Shown here in pieces: positions 22,881-33,408 of a stretch of 64,000 nt of DNA. Each line of letters begins with the position of its first letter. Positions within the stretch are counted from its first letter, which is position 1. This stretch comes from Leptodontidium sp. MPI-SDFR-AT-0119. Its lineage: Eukaryota; Ascomycota; Leotiomycetes; Helotiales; Leptodontidiaceae. Made by a program: the position numbers and the translations under genes. Below the pieces are notes generated by a model, which searched no databases, was not told the DNA's origin, and saw only the letters and a list, made by a program, of their open reading frames with translations. Location of the stretch: positions 310,001 to 374,000 of the forward strand of contig JAHLEZ010000039.1 in the NCBI GenBank assembly GCA_020726505.1, written 5' to 3'.

Positions 22881-24223
22881 ATGGGAACCTCGAATGACTT
22901 CCGTCACAACGAGGGAACAATGGCCCAATGGACACCAACAAAGGCACGCGATGCTTTCATCTCAATGAAACAACTTTCGCTCATACTTGTATGTTTCTCT
23001 TGCACTCATTCCACGTTATCCCCAGTGACTGACGTGATTCAAGCTGGTACTACACAACTCACTGCTCACATTGGTAAATAAACCCTAAGTACCCTTACTT
23101 GGAAGTGGCATGTGCTCAAACCTCTTAGACGCTCCATTACTCAAGGGTCGTTCCACGGAAGGATGGGCGACGTTATCTTCCTTCCACGGCAATTCTTCTG
23201 GTCGAGGGGGTGAAAATGGTCATCAGCTTATCAGTCACATCATCCCAGATGTCGAAGACCTATCCATCGTGGTCTGTCGTCCAGCTATGGAAGCAACAGT
23301 TGCGGGGTATATTTTCCCGAGACAGCTGGAAGCTCGTGATACTGGCTCTGCTCTGGTCGCTGCAGAACTCGATAATCTACATTGCGATCAGCAATCTGGA
23401 CGCTGCGACCTTCCAAGTCACATATCAACTCAAAATACCCAGCACGGTACTCCTCAGCATTGTATTCCTCAAGAAGCGGGTATCGGCGAAGCAATGGCTT
23501 GCTCTGGTGCTGCTCGTTATCGGCGTAGCTATTGTCCAGCCTTCCGGTTCGTTCTTCCAAGTATCGGCGACATCAGGGAACATACAATCGAACCTGTCTG
23601 CGGCGCTGAAAAAACGAGTTTGGTTTGCGACTCACTCAACGACGGTCTCCAACGGCACATCAGACCTTGTGAAGCAGCCCGACCCTAGACCTGCTCTACG
23701 TGAAGGCCTGGCAGGTCCCATCATGGACACGTCACGAGGAATTTCGGCTCTGCTAGCTGCCTGCGTGATCTCCGGTATTGCAGGAGTGTACTTCGAGAAG
23801 GTGCTCAAGGACACTTTGTCATCAGTGACTGTATGGACCCGTAATGCCCAGTTGTCGTTCTACTCGATATTTCCGGTGCTCGCCATCAGCGTCCTTTGGC
23901 AAGATGGGAAGGAGATCTCTCGGGACGGGTTTTTTGTTGGCTATAACCCATTAGTCTGGTTGACAATATTCCTCCAAGCTACTGGGGGAATTATAGTGGC
24001 GATCTGCATTACGTATGCGGATAACATCCAGAAGAACTTTGCTATGAGCCTGAGCGTTATCATCAGCGCCTTGGCCACCAGTCTGCTGTTTGACAAGCCT
24101 TTGACCTTAGATGTAAGTGAAACCCCTCTCCTGAGCGTAGACACCAAGTCATTTAACCTTTAACAGTTTACGTTGGGCACATCGCTTGTTTTGTTAGCAG
24201 TTTATCTGTATCAGCCCCATTAG
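22881..24223 (+). CDS. UDP-galactose/UDP-GlcNAc-type nucleotide-sugar transporter (SLC35A-like)
   Basis: Four exons (22881-22988, 23044-23073, 23129-24112, 24167-24223) give 392 aa. Exon 2 is only 30 nt and encodes LVLHNSLLTL. With it the reading runs MKQLSLILLVLHNSLLTL then TLHYSRVVPRKDGRRYLPST, just as in SLC35A proteins. Further family blocks are ALLWSLQNSIIYIAISNLDA, ATFQVTYQLKIPSTVLLS, ISGIAGVYFEKVLKD, VWTRNAQLSFYS and GGIIVAICITYADNIQKNFA. About ten membrane helices are expected. A loop near 190-220 is longer than usual. It would carry a UDP-sugar into the Golgi, which fits the adjacent transferases. The start could also be the ATG at 22920 or 22968. Confidence 0.88.
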
Positions 24224-25151
24224 CGCGCTTACCGAAAATAAAAACATCAATCTCAGCTGACTGTGTTGATTTGGTGTCAGCGAAGCAGCGGGCTATTATC
24301 TATGTAGCACTTGATGTGAGGCTGCGGCTAGTTTAAGGAGCGTGAGTGACAGACTCCAGCTTGGACACTTCTCGCCATCCATAAACTTCTGTGAATAAGC
24401 AGTCTGAATAAGGTCAATAAATCGGAAGTCGGACGTTTGAAACACGTTCAAGATTCGGGAACATGGCGTTTAGAGGATCGCCCAAACTCTTCGCGTTGAT
24501 TCTTCTAATCCATTCAAAGTTGAGTGAATAATTATAAAGTATATAAGAAAAGCAGATCAAACAAAAGTATATAATACCTATTTGAATATTCTAATGCCTT
24601 AAGCATGTTTCAAAGAAGCGATCACTAATCGAGCTTGGATGCCCCGTATCACAATAATTCACAGCGAAGGATCTGTACAGGGTTAGGGGCTGGGAGTTGA
24701 CCTAACAGAATGTCCCGTGTTATGTTCTCTTTCGGAACACGGCGCCCGATTCCTCCAGGAGGCTGTTTGGGACTGCGCCTTTTAGTGGTGCGTGCCAACC
24801 CGGCCAAACCAATTAAAATTGTTTGGAGTAATGGACACGCGACCAGATTGGAATTCTTCGGCGGTGGTTTCCCCCGCGGCCGCCTCCAGGTATACGAAGT
24901 ACGACCTCTCGAACTGGGCTGAGCTGGCAGGGCCAATACGCTTGGCCCACCTCCTGATTCTCAATCTTTCTCGATTCACGGGCTCGGACTGTTCTACTCT
25001 CTCCTAAATACAGCACTTTGAGTCGTAACAGTCCAGTCCTTACCGCTACATTTCCCGACTTCCAGAGATTGGATAGAAGCACTTGTGTTCTTTTTGATCT
25101 CAACCAAGATTGACGGAAGCCGCTGCCGGCCCGTGGGATTTACTTCTCAGC
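24224..25151. other. Intergenic within the glycan block
   Basis: About 930 bp upstream of the sulfatase-like gene. Overlapping frames around 24649-25103 appear on both strands but carry no family features and look like chance. Confidence 0.5.
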
Positions 25152-28082
25152 ATGGAGGGCCAGTCGAAATGGAACGTCCGCATCACGCTGCGTCGATTCT
25201 GGGCAGTCCCATTTCAGTACTCCCTTCTTGTCACATCGGTACTTTCCGCGAAACTGTTGCATCTGTACAGCCATATCAAATCGTTGTCCCCTATATTATT
25301 CATTCTATACTTGCCTACCTTCTTGGCTTTGGATGTTGCCATTGCTCTTACATTTTGGCTTCTCGTTCACATTACGGCGCACAGGCGGGGATGGATCCTC
25401 TTAGCTCTTGCCAGGAGTGCAATATTGTAAGCTGTTCTGTTCTCAATCAAGATAGTTGAGCTTACTTGAGAAGCCTTGTACTATTAGGGGCCTCGTCTGT
25501 CCAAATTGCGTTCTACCTGGAGACAGGTAGTGAGATCAAATGGGGTGCGGCAGGCAATTTCGTTAGCGATCCTGCTGCGATGAGACTACTTCTGTCAGGC
25601 GGTTTCTATGCATTTCTCGTATCAGTGGTTATCGTTGTCATTGCTTTCTTCGCCTCCCAAGTACTGTACGACGGGACTTTTGCCCTGCTCTCTGGGTTGA
25701 CCGGAGCTTTCACCAACCACCGCTTACAACCACGAAAAACTCCGAAACAGCTTCTAGATGATGACTCTGATACGGAAAGAGGAACCTGCGTTGATTCGAC
25801 ATCGTCGCAGGAAGACTGCCTAGATTCCCCTGGACAAAATATCGACAGGACTCCCTTCGAATCCGAAACGTTGCTTCTCAAAGACAGATCCAACTGGACT
25901 GGACGATACTCTAAATGGATCTCTCGGACAATGTTTATTATACCATTCACAACCGTACTATTTCTTCTCTATGTCCGCCCAAGAACTTTCCCCTATGCTC
26001 ACATGTCAGCGTCATTGCCGCTTACCCTTCGGGATATTTGGGGTGTTTACTCTGAAGGTCTCTGCCAAACCGGCGATCCACGAGAATTTGGTGTATTTCC
26101 GCTACCTGAATTGATATCCAGCGAGTTTTGGGAGCAACCAAGCGGCCGACATATTGGCTGGATGCCGACGGCGAACATGTCCCTCATTATCGAGCCGGGA
26201 AAGAGTCGCCCCCCAATCCCTTCCTGGCTTCCCGAAGAAAAAATCCATGGATTTGATCGGTGGTATGATGATGGCCAAGCTGCTGATTTGTTTCATGTGC
26301 CCGAGAACAACAGGGAGCGTATAGATCGAGGGTACAAAGAAGGAGTCAGTTACGATCCGATGAAGGACCCCGTGCGAATCACAAATCTCGACCAGGACCT
26401 GCTACTTCCGATCAAAGAGGCATTAGCCCTTCGCAAGATTGCGATCAAACATGTGGTTATCATCCACCTGGAGAGCACCCGTAAAGATGTGTTCCCCTTC
26501 AAGAAGGACTCACACCTACACAGCCTCGTCATGAAATCACACACATCAAATGACAGCATTGATGCAGTCAATAGGGAACTTTCAAAGTTGACCATCAATG
26601 CCGAACAACTCACAGGGGAAGCGAGCGGATTCCGGCCAGCCGAAGTTGGTGGGCTTGTCCCAAAATCTAGCACCTGGCGTGAGTTGAGTAAGGAGAAAGG
26701 AGGAATTAATGTTGTCGGCGCCTTTACTGGAAGTACCATGACCTTCAAAAGTATGGTTGGAAGTCACTGCGGTGCACAGCCCTTGCCAGTTGACTTCACG
26801 GTCGAGGCTCGTGGACACATCTACCAGCCTTGCATTCCAGATATATTGAAGTTATTCAATCATAACAAGAAATCCCAACGCAAAGAATCAAGAGGAACCA
26901 CAGGCAAAGATTTCGACTCAAAGCCTTGGAAGTCCGTTTTCGTCCAATCAATCACCGATCAGTACGATTATCAAGACGAACTCAACGAACATATGGGGTT
27001 TTCCGAGGTGATCGTAAAGAGCACCATTGATAACCCGGCGTCAAAATACTTCCCTCCAACAGAAAAAGAATCGAACTATTTTGGTTATCCGGAAACGCAA
27101 GTCAAAGACTACATGCGTGACCTGTTTCTTGATGCTGAGAAGAACAACGAAAGACTCTTCCTTTCTCACTTCACAAGTTCTACTCACCACCCATGGAAAA
27201 CTCCCGAGGCAGCTGGCGAGACTTTCGATTTCTTGAAGCGACGTGGATGGAGATCAGAGCACGAGCTTAACAGGTATTTGAACACGATAAGATATGGAGA
27301 CAGGTGGATTGGACAGGTTATGGATATGATCGAGGAAGTCGGTGTGGCCCAGGAGACCTTGGTGGTGATGATTGGAGATCAGTAAGTACTCTTTCTATTG
27401 CTAGATTGCTAAAGCGATCTAAAATTTATGTAGCGGAATGGCTTTCGAAGAAGATTCCTCCAAACACAGCACATTCGAAAACGGCCATATCAGCAACATC
27501 CGCGTCCCTCTCCTCTTCTACCACCCATCTCTTCCTCGGATCCAGCTAGGAATAAATGTAACCTCTCTCTCCATCATCCCCACAATCCTCGACCTCCTCA
27601 CATCCACATCCTCTCTCAATACACAAGATACCGAAATCGCCTCGAATCTCATCCAGCAATATGAAGGCCAAAGTCTTGCGCGACCATATAAAGTTAAGAA
27701 GAACGGTCGTCAGGCTTGGATCGTGAGCGTGCTTAACGCTGGTGGTGCTATCCTATCTGTGTCATCGGCTGCAGTTCCACATCGGCTTATACTCCCGGTA
27801 TGTAAAGCTGAGGTGTATAGATTCACATCCACGACTCGGGATCCAAATGAACTCCATCCCATTGAAGAGTACTCCATTTCCGCACTTGCTGCCCGCGTTG
27901 CGAAAGAATTCGATGACGAGGCCGCGAATTGGGTTACAAATGCTGAGAAAATAGGCAAGTGGTGGGTGGTAGAGCAGAGAAGGCGGTGGAAGTTCACAGG
28001 AGCTAGTCTCCAGGATGATAGGACGGCTGAGGAGTTGAGGGGTGCAGGAGCTATCAAAACGGAGCATTGGTGGAATACGTAA
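25152..28082 (+). CDS. Polytopic membrane sulfatase/LTA-synthase-like phosphotransferase
   Basis: Three exons (25152-25426, 25471-27381, 27434-28082) give 944 aa. The first ~300 residues hold about five to six hydrophobic helices (for example YSLLVTSVLSAKLL, FILYLPTFLALDVAIALTFW, FIIPFTTVLFLLYV) with a charged loop between. The large domain after ~410 belongs to the alkaline phosphatase/sulfatase superfamily: VVIIHLESTRKDVFP with the nucleophile-type Thr at ~428, GGINVVGAFTGSTMTFKS, GSHCGAQPLPVDF, FLSHFTSSTHHPW and the metal-binding GDH at 727-729 split by the last intron. This order is like lipoteichoic-acid synthases and phosphoethanolamine transferases rather than soluble sulfatases (no CxPxR). 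It may transfer a phospho-alcohol to a glycan or glycolipid outside or in the ER/Golgi lumen. The donor is unknown. Confidence 0.82.
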
Positions 28083-28587
28083 TATTTCACGTACATGTAG
28101 AGAGAAAGTTGGTCAGAGATATCCCTGACGAGGAAACATGCTGTATCGGAATTTCCTACACCCCGCAATACCAAGGGATATTGAGCTGAAGACTATTTTG
28201 CCCCCAAGTCAAGTGAGGTGTGAGCTTTTGAGATCATCTCCATGGCCTATAAGGGGCTCTAACTGTTGCACCCCAAGTGATGGGCAGGCCAGGGGGAGAA
28301 CTGACACCCACGATCGCGTTCGACCTGCGGGTAGCGTTGCGTGGTCTGGAGGCATTGGATGGTTCCCGACGGTCTTCGGGGCACTCTGCGTCTATTTGGG
28401 TTGTAGACGGTGATTCCAATTAATAGTTGCAAGATTTTGTTTGCATGAGACCAGATGATATTCGTTGCCTTATTAATTAGACTAAATTTTCATTATTTTG
28501 CAATGTCTCCGCTATCTTTCTAACCTATTTCCGAGTGAGCCGCCCCCACCCCCACACACACAAATCACCTCCATAGCGCTGGACTAA
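28083..28587. other. Convergent intergenic spacer
   Basis: Lies between the 3' ends of the sulfatase-like and beta-propeller genes. No gene seen. A short CA/CCA-rich run occurs at about 28541-28562. Confidence 0.5.
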
Positions 28588-29802
28588 CTACAACAACATA
28601 GCAAAGCTTACCGCTATGACTACTATTCCAAATAGATATTCGATTCCATTGATCTGAGCCCCCGAAGACCCAGTTGCAGAAGTTGTTGATTTAGTTGAAG
28701 TTGTTGCAATTGCGGTACTTGTGGTTGTCGTCGCGTTACCGAGCGCGTAAATCATGATGCCTTTGGCCTTGATAGGTACTACTACTGTGCCTGTGAGCGG
28801 ATCGACAGAGACAGCATGAGCGGTAACATTATCAGTCGTGATCTTCTGGACGATAGTGCCATTTGTGGTGATGACGGCAAGTACAGGAGTTGGCACATGA
28901 TTCACGGTGTTCAAGTAGGCGGAAGCGTAGTAATACCCCGTCTTAGAACTGTACGTGACTTGGTCGCTACCAGTGATGCCGCTGATATTGGCGATGATGG
29001 CCCCGGTGCTCACATTCATAATGTAGCTGGCGGAATACCCAAAGGTTGCTACTTGGGACGAGGAACAGCCGATGAAGACCTGGTTCAAGGGCCCGAAGAC
29101 AATGCCTGCAGGTGCGCAGCCAGGGACCGGAAGAGTCCTGGCGATGGAGAGACTCGATTTGTCGACGTTCATCCTCTGAATCGCGCCACCTGGAGCACCA
29201 TCCGTCTCAGGAACAGAGACATAGAATTGTGAGTCGGTAGGGTTGAAAGCAGGTTGTTCAAGACCGCTAGCGCCGGGAAAGCTGATATTGCCAATGCGTG
29301 TGTGAGATGTAGCATTGATAATGTTGACAAGGGGAGGAGATTCATTTCCGTTGGTCACGACGACAGTCTGAGTAGACGGGTTGTAGGCGAACTCGTCTGC
29401 GCGCTTCTTCGATCCCGTGGATATATTGGCGACAATGGCATTGGTAAAGAGGTTGATGACTTTGATAGTCCCATCACCATCTCCAACGTACATCTCATTA
29501 CGATTGGCAAGAACGACGATCCCATCAGGGCCAGAGATCGCGGGTGTGAGAGTACCGTTGGTCAGACCAGTAACAAAGCCAGAGATGAAGCCGATTTGTG
29601 TTTTGTTGGCTAGTGATACGACGTGAACGCCTTTGTTGGTGCGGTCAGACAAGTAATAGGTGCCATTGTAAATGGCGCTTTGATCGGTTGATGATGGGGT
29701 TCCCGGAGCCCATGGAATAGTTGCGACCAGACTGTACAGGTCTGCTGAAGCTCCAATGGCAAAGCAGAGAAGGGAGATGGTTTGAAAAGATTGATGGAAC
29801 AT
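28588..29802 (-). CDS. Secreted beta-propeller (SMP-30/NHL-like) protein with GPI-type tail
   Basis: Intronless, 404 aa. A signal peptide (~1-20, ending near ASA) precedes propeller-like repeats with blades such as SGPDGIVVLANRNEMYVGDGDG, here seen in part as NRNEMYVGDGDGTIKVINL, plus FNPTDSQFYVSVPET and VFGPLNQVFIGCSSSQVA. Many NxT/S sites support secretion. A Thr/Ser stalk (~355-378) and a hydrophobic end (LFGIVVIAVSFAMLL) suggest GPI anchoring. Propellers of this kind bind ligands or act as lactonases, but I see no clear catalytic metal set, so a binding or structural role is as likely. It converges on the glycan block but is probably not part of it. Confidence 0.82.
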   Translation of the reverse strand: MFHQSFQTISLLCFAIGASADLYSLVATIPWAPGTPSSTDQSAIYNGTYYLSDRTNKGVHVVSLANKTQIGFISGFVTGLTNGTLTPAISGPDGIVVLANRNEMYVGDGDGTIKVINLFTNAIVANISTGSKKRADEFAYNPSTQTVVVTNGNESPPLVNIINATSHTRIGNISFPGASGLEQPAFNPTDSQFYVSVPETDGAPGGAIQRMNVDKSSLSIARTLPVPGCAPAGIVFGPLNQVFIGCSSSQVATFGYSASYIMNVSTGAIIANISGITGSDQVTYSSKTGYYYASAYLNTVNHVPTPVLAVITTNGTIVQKITTDNVTAHAVSVDPLTGTVVVPIKAKGIMIYALGNATTTTSTAIATTSTKSTTSATGSSGAQINGIEYLFGIVVIAVSFAMLL

Positions 29803-31200
29803 GTTGAAAGTGTACGATGTGTTGTGTGTTGATCAAAGGACGCACTTCAGGATAGGACCAGGTATTATATCTCTAGTATGGAGGTAACTTCTTTACGAAA
29901 GAGTCCAGTTAAATGCGAGTCTCTCATCACATTACCTAGACCCTCGCTACTAAGCCAAAGGTCTTTACAGGCGCCAGTTTACTCGGGAACTCTCGCGATT
30001 GAGAAAAAGCAAGTTGTGATAACGCAGTTCATTATTCATAGATTGTGGTCCTGTCCAGCTGCCTCATGTGGACAAACTACTCGAACGTCCTGAGTCATGG
30101 AAGATAATTTCTCAACAATTTTCTCGTTGCCAGCGAGTCGTCAATACATCAACGAGAAACCTAGCTTAGTTCCCAATACGAGGATGATAATGATACCGAT
30201 CCTGACGAGAACCAAGCAACGCATGGAAGCCTGCTACCCCGCACGAGAAAGCTTCCATGGATTGCAGTAGGCGACTTGGCCGTCCAAGACGTCTGTATCT
30301 TACAAGGGTGGATGAGAAATCGAGGGGATCATCTGTGTCTTTGGGACGGTGTAGCCAGGGTTCCACGTGGTTGACAACCAAATCAAGCTTTCTTCCCGTT
30401 CTGGGAGAGCAAAAAAACGTGGCAGCCCGATCCCCCAAGCCGCCCCCTTGCCCGAGATGACGACGAATTAAGTAAACCCAATGACCTTCAGCGGGGTCGG
30501 GAGTCCTTATTGTCCGAATTTAAGCTTTTGACCTGGAATGTTCTTTGCGCCACAAGCTTCTCATGACAAGCCGGACAAGCCCAATCAATTACTACGGAGG
30601 CAAACGTTCCGAACTTAAGGTTTCGACCTCATGCTTCCCAGCGCTGAAACCCCCTCCAACGATAATTTGAAGGGATCTTGGCGGCAGTGCGTTAAGGGGC
30701 AGAAGCTGGTTTCTCACAGCAGCTACTGCTAGTGTTACTACCGGGCAAGAACATTGATCTTTCTACTAATGCACATCACCAAGTCATCACATCGCATTGT
30801 TGGGAAGATGTCACTGGAACTCTATCGCCTAAGATTGCATGACCAGGGATCAGAAGGAGGAAATGAATGGGAAAGTCAATTATAATGGGTCTCAGACATT
30901 CTCCGCTTCTCTACCCTGCTTACCATGTCTAGTTCGAGATTTGAGATGATACGGGCAGGAAATGGAAGGGTGGTAGATTTCGCCCAATTCGTTGAAGAAT
31001 AATTGCATTCACTGAAGCAGCGAAAACACATATTAATTGAGAGTCTCGAATAGTAGCATTCTTTGTGGGGCTTTAATTTTGTGAAAAGTGATTCTGGAGA
31101 TTAAAACCCATACGCTTATCACTTCAATTATGTGCTCCAACTCTTGACGCCAAACAGTTCCAGTATCGTTTGAAATTTTCCATCGGAATACATGCCCAAC
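29803..31200. other. Long intergenic region (1.4 kb)
   Basis: No supported gene. A minus frame at 30166-30438 and others are short and unlike any family known to me. Confidence 0.5.
29863..29869 (-). promoter_or_regulatory. TATA-like box
   Basis: TATAATA on the minus strand, about 60 bp upstream of the start at 29802. Suggestive only. Confidence 0.3.
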
Positions 31201-32398
31201 CTATAGCTTCTTCGAAACTGGAACAGTTACACGAACCAAGTTGTTTTGGCTAGAATTTTCGATGCAAATGCTTTCAAACTTTTCTGCCTCTTTCAAGTCA
31301 TTAATCGTGTCGCGTCGAAACTCAACACAGCGAGTGACAGTAATTCCTTCCTCCAATACCTCCGTAAATCCAGCTCTACTTGCATGATGGATAGTCTGAA
31401 ATGTTGTATTGTCAAACGTGGGGTGTCGGCGCCGTAGGGCGAACAATGTCGGTACATTCGCAACAAAGGCCGCAGCAAATTCTTCAATGGAGCCCCAAGT
31501 ATTGCGATTGACTTGGCTGGTACCGTTTCCGTAAATTGGTAGACGAGCGATGGCAATAGCTATAAGTAGAAAGCCGATTGAGAACAAGCCAATGAGGGAG
31601 AGGCGTCTAGAAAGGACAGTTGTGTTAAAAAGGAGCGATGGGTAGGGAGACGGGTCATCTTACCGTTTGAGAGATTGCTTGATTCCAATGAGCCATGGCA
31701 TAGGGAGGATAATGAGCGCTACATCAGTGGTGATGTTGAGAGCAACAAACACAATGAGTTGGACGGGTGCGCGAGTGCAACTACCTAGGACTCTGGTTAG
31801 TTTATGTTTCAAGGTTATCATATTAGAAGCATCTCATATGGTACCTGGATTTGGCATCACTTGCCAATACAACGAGAACGGACGGCACTCCACAAATGTA
31901 ACTGATTGTACCGCAAGATAGGTCGTAATTAGGAAGCCCCAATATAACCTAATGATACGTAGAGGACCTGGGAGGCGATCCAACATCCGCCGATACAGAA
32001 GCAGTACAACAGCCTTTTGGATCCATATACTACAAAGGCAGACTGTTATCACCTGAAGTTTGATAAGTTGTAGAGAGGATGACTCACTAGGTGTTGTAGA
32101 CTATCCTGTTCACAAGAGTGAGTTGGCTCCCAACCACGCGGTGATAGATTTCGGTATCAGAGAACTTGTGCGAAGTACGGTAGCCTGGCGATAAATTGTT
32201 GTTGCTCCACAGGGTAACGACGGTAGCAAATGCAGTGCGAGTAGCCAGACAGACCATCGCTGCCATAGTAAGGTAGTCGCTGAGGTTGAATACTTGTCCT
32301 CTGGCTTTGCGCATTGCGATGCGGAGAAGCATGATTACGGCACTCAAGAAGCCGAACACCCCCGTCATGATGATGGTTTTCTTCGAATTGTCATCCAT
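31201..32398 (-). CDS. PTH11-like seven-helix (fungal rhodopsin-domain) membrane protein
   Basis: Four exons (32398-32088, 32029-31845, 31784-31664, 31606-31201) give 340 aa. This is the large Pezizomycotina family of integral membrane proteins with the 'rhodopsin' domain related to PTH11 receptors. Marks are helix 1 (IIMTGVFGFLSAVIMLLRI), NLSDYLTMAAMVCLA, the LTLVNRIVYNTYIWIQKAVVL junction (restored across the first intron), FVECRPFSLYWQVMPNPGSC and ALNITTDVALIILPMPWL. The C-terminal tail is hydrophilic. There is no CFEM domain in front. It could sense an outside signal at the plasma membrane; the ligand is unknown. The cysteine pair in C(R)..C after helix 5 is kept. Confidence 0.85.
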
Positions 32399-33408
32399 TG
32401 TGACACGTTGTTGCTTGCGTCAGTGCTCTAACGGCTTGACTCCGCATGAAACTTTTGGAGGGCTATGCAAGGAAAGCAAGAAGAAAAGAGAGGATGAGTG
32501 GGTATTTGGAGAGTTGAAACGATGGTCAACCTTGTGGGCCTATCTGTTGGATTATTGAGTGTTGACGTGACTGCTCAAGGTTTCCCCATCCCCGCCCCAA
32601 AGCGCCACCACCTCCACATGGCAGCCATGTTGAAGCTGGGATCTGTCACTCTCTGGTATGTAGCCGTCCATCCCCCTTCCTCCGCATCTTATGGGCAGCC
32701 ACCCCGGACTGCCACACGGCACAGTACGAGTAGTCCCAAATCATCTGGGGGGAGGGGGGGCACACAATCAATTGGCTTACAAGTCTCCGCAAGCCTCTGT
32801 TTCTCAGGCCCTCGATTTAACTTTCCGAAACTTTTTCGTGTTGCCGTGCAGCCCAATAAGACAAAAGAAACAAGCGGCAGCGATACCAACAGTTTACTTT
32901 TCCTGAAAAGTGAGACATCTTCAAGAAAAGAACCCCAGAAAGGAACCATGCATGCCGTTTATGTAGCGTTCCTTAGCCCCACCTGTCAAAGGCTAGTCTC
33001 AACTCTGAACACACACACACACCCTTATCAAAGAACCCATTCACCAGATGATTGGTGGAGAACTGGATGCTAATTGGTAGTTACCAATTTCATCTTCAAA
33101 CTCCCCGGCTCGTGAGTTTGCATCGTGGCTCAATAGGGAAGGTGTGTAAGCAGAGTGTACTTCGGTCAAGCCGAAGTGCTGTCGCTACAAATTGCGCTTA
33201 CGTTCGAGTGAGTGTGAAAAAGTTGGGAGAATTTGACAGGAGACATAGGATGTGACTCCCTGTATATATGTGCTACTCCACCATTCACCTGATTTAAAGC
33301 ACTTCCAGGCCCCCCGAATTTTGCTATCATTTCGCTACTACTTATCAAACGCTTCTTCAACATTGCCGATCCGTTTCTCATCTATCTTTTATCTTCCCAT
33401 CAATCAAT
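32399..33408. other. Divergent intergenic region, likely dual promoter
   Basis: Between the receptor (minus) and the MFS transporter (plus). It carries a CA run at 33009-33022, a TATATAT at ~33263-33269 about 145 bp before the transporter start, and a G-rich run at ~32751-32760. ORFs here look like chance. Confidence 0.45.
33009..33022. repeat. (CA)n microsatellite
   Basis: Seven CA units in the divergent intergenic region upstream of the sugar transporter. Confidence 0.7.

Noticed and set aside
30166..30438. 90-codon minus frame in a long intergenic region
   Set aside because: No family resemblance; opposing frame of similar length.
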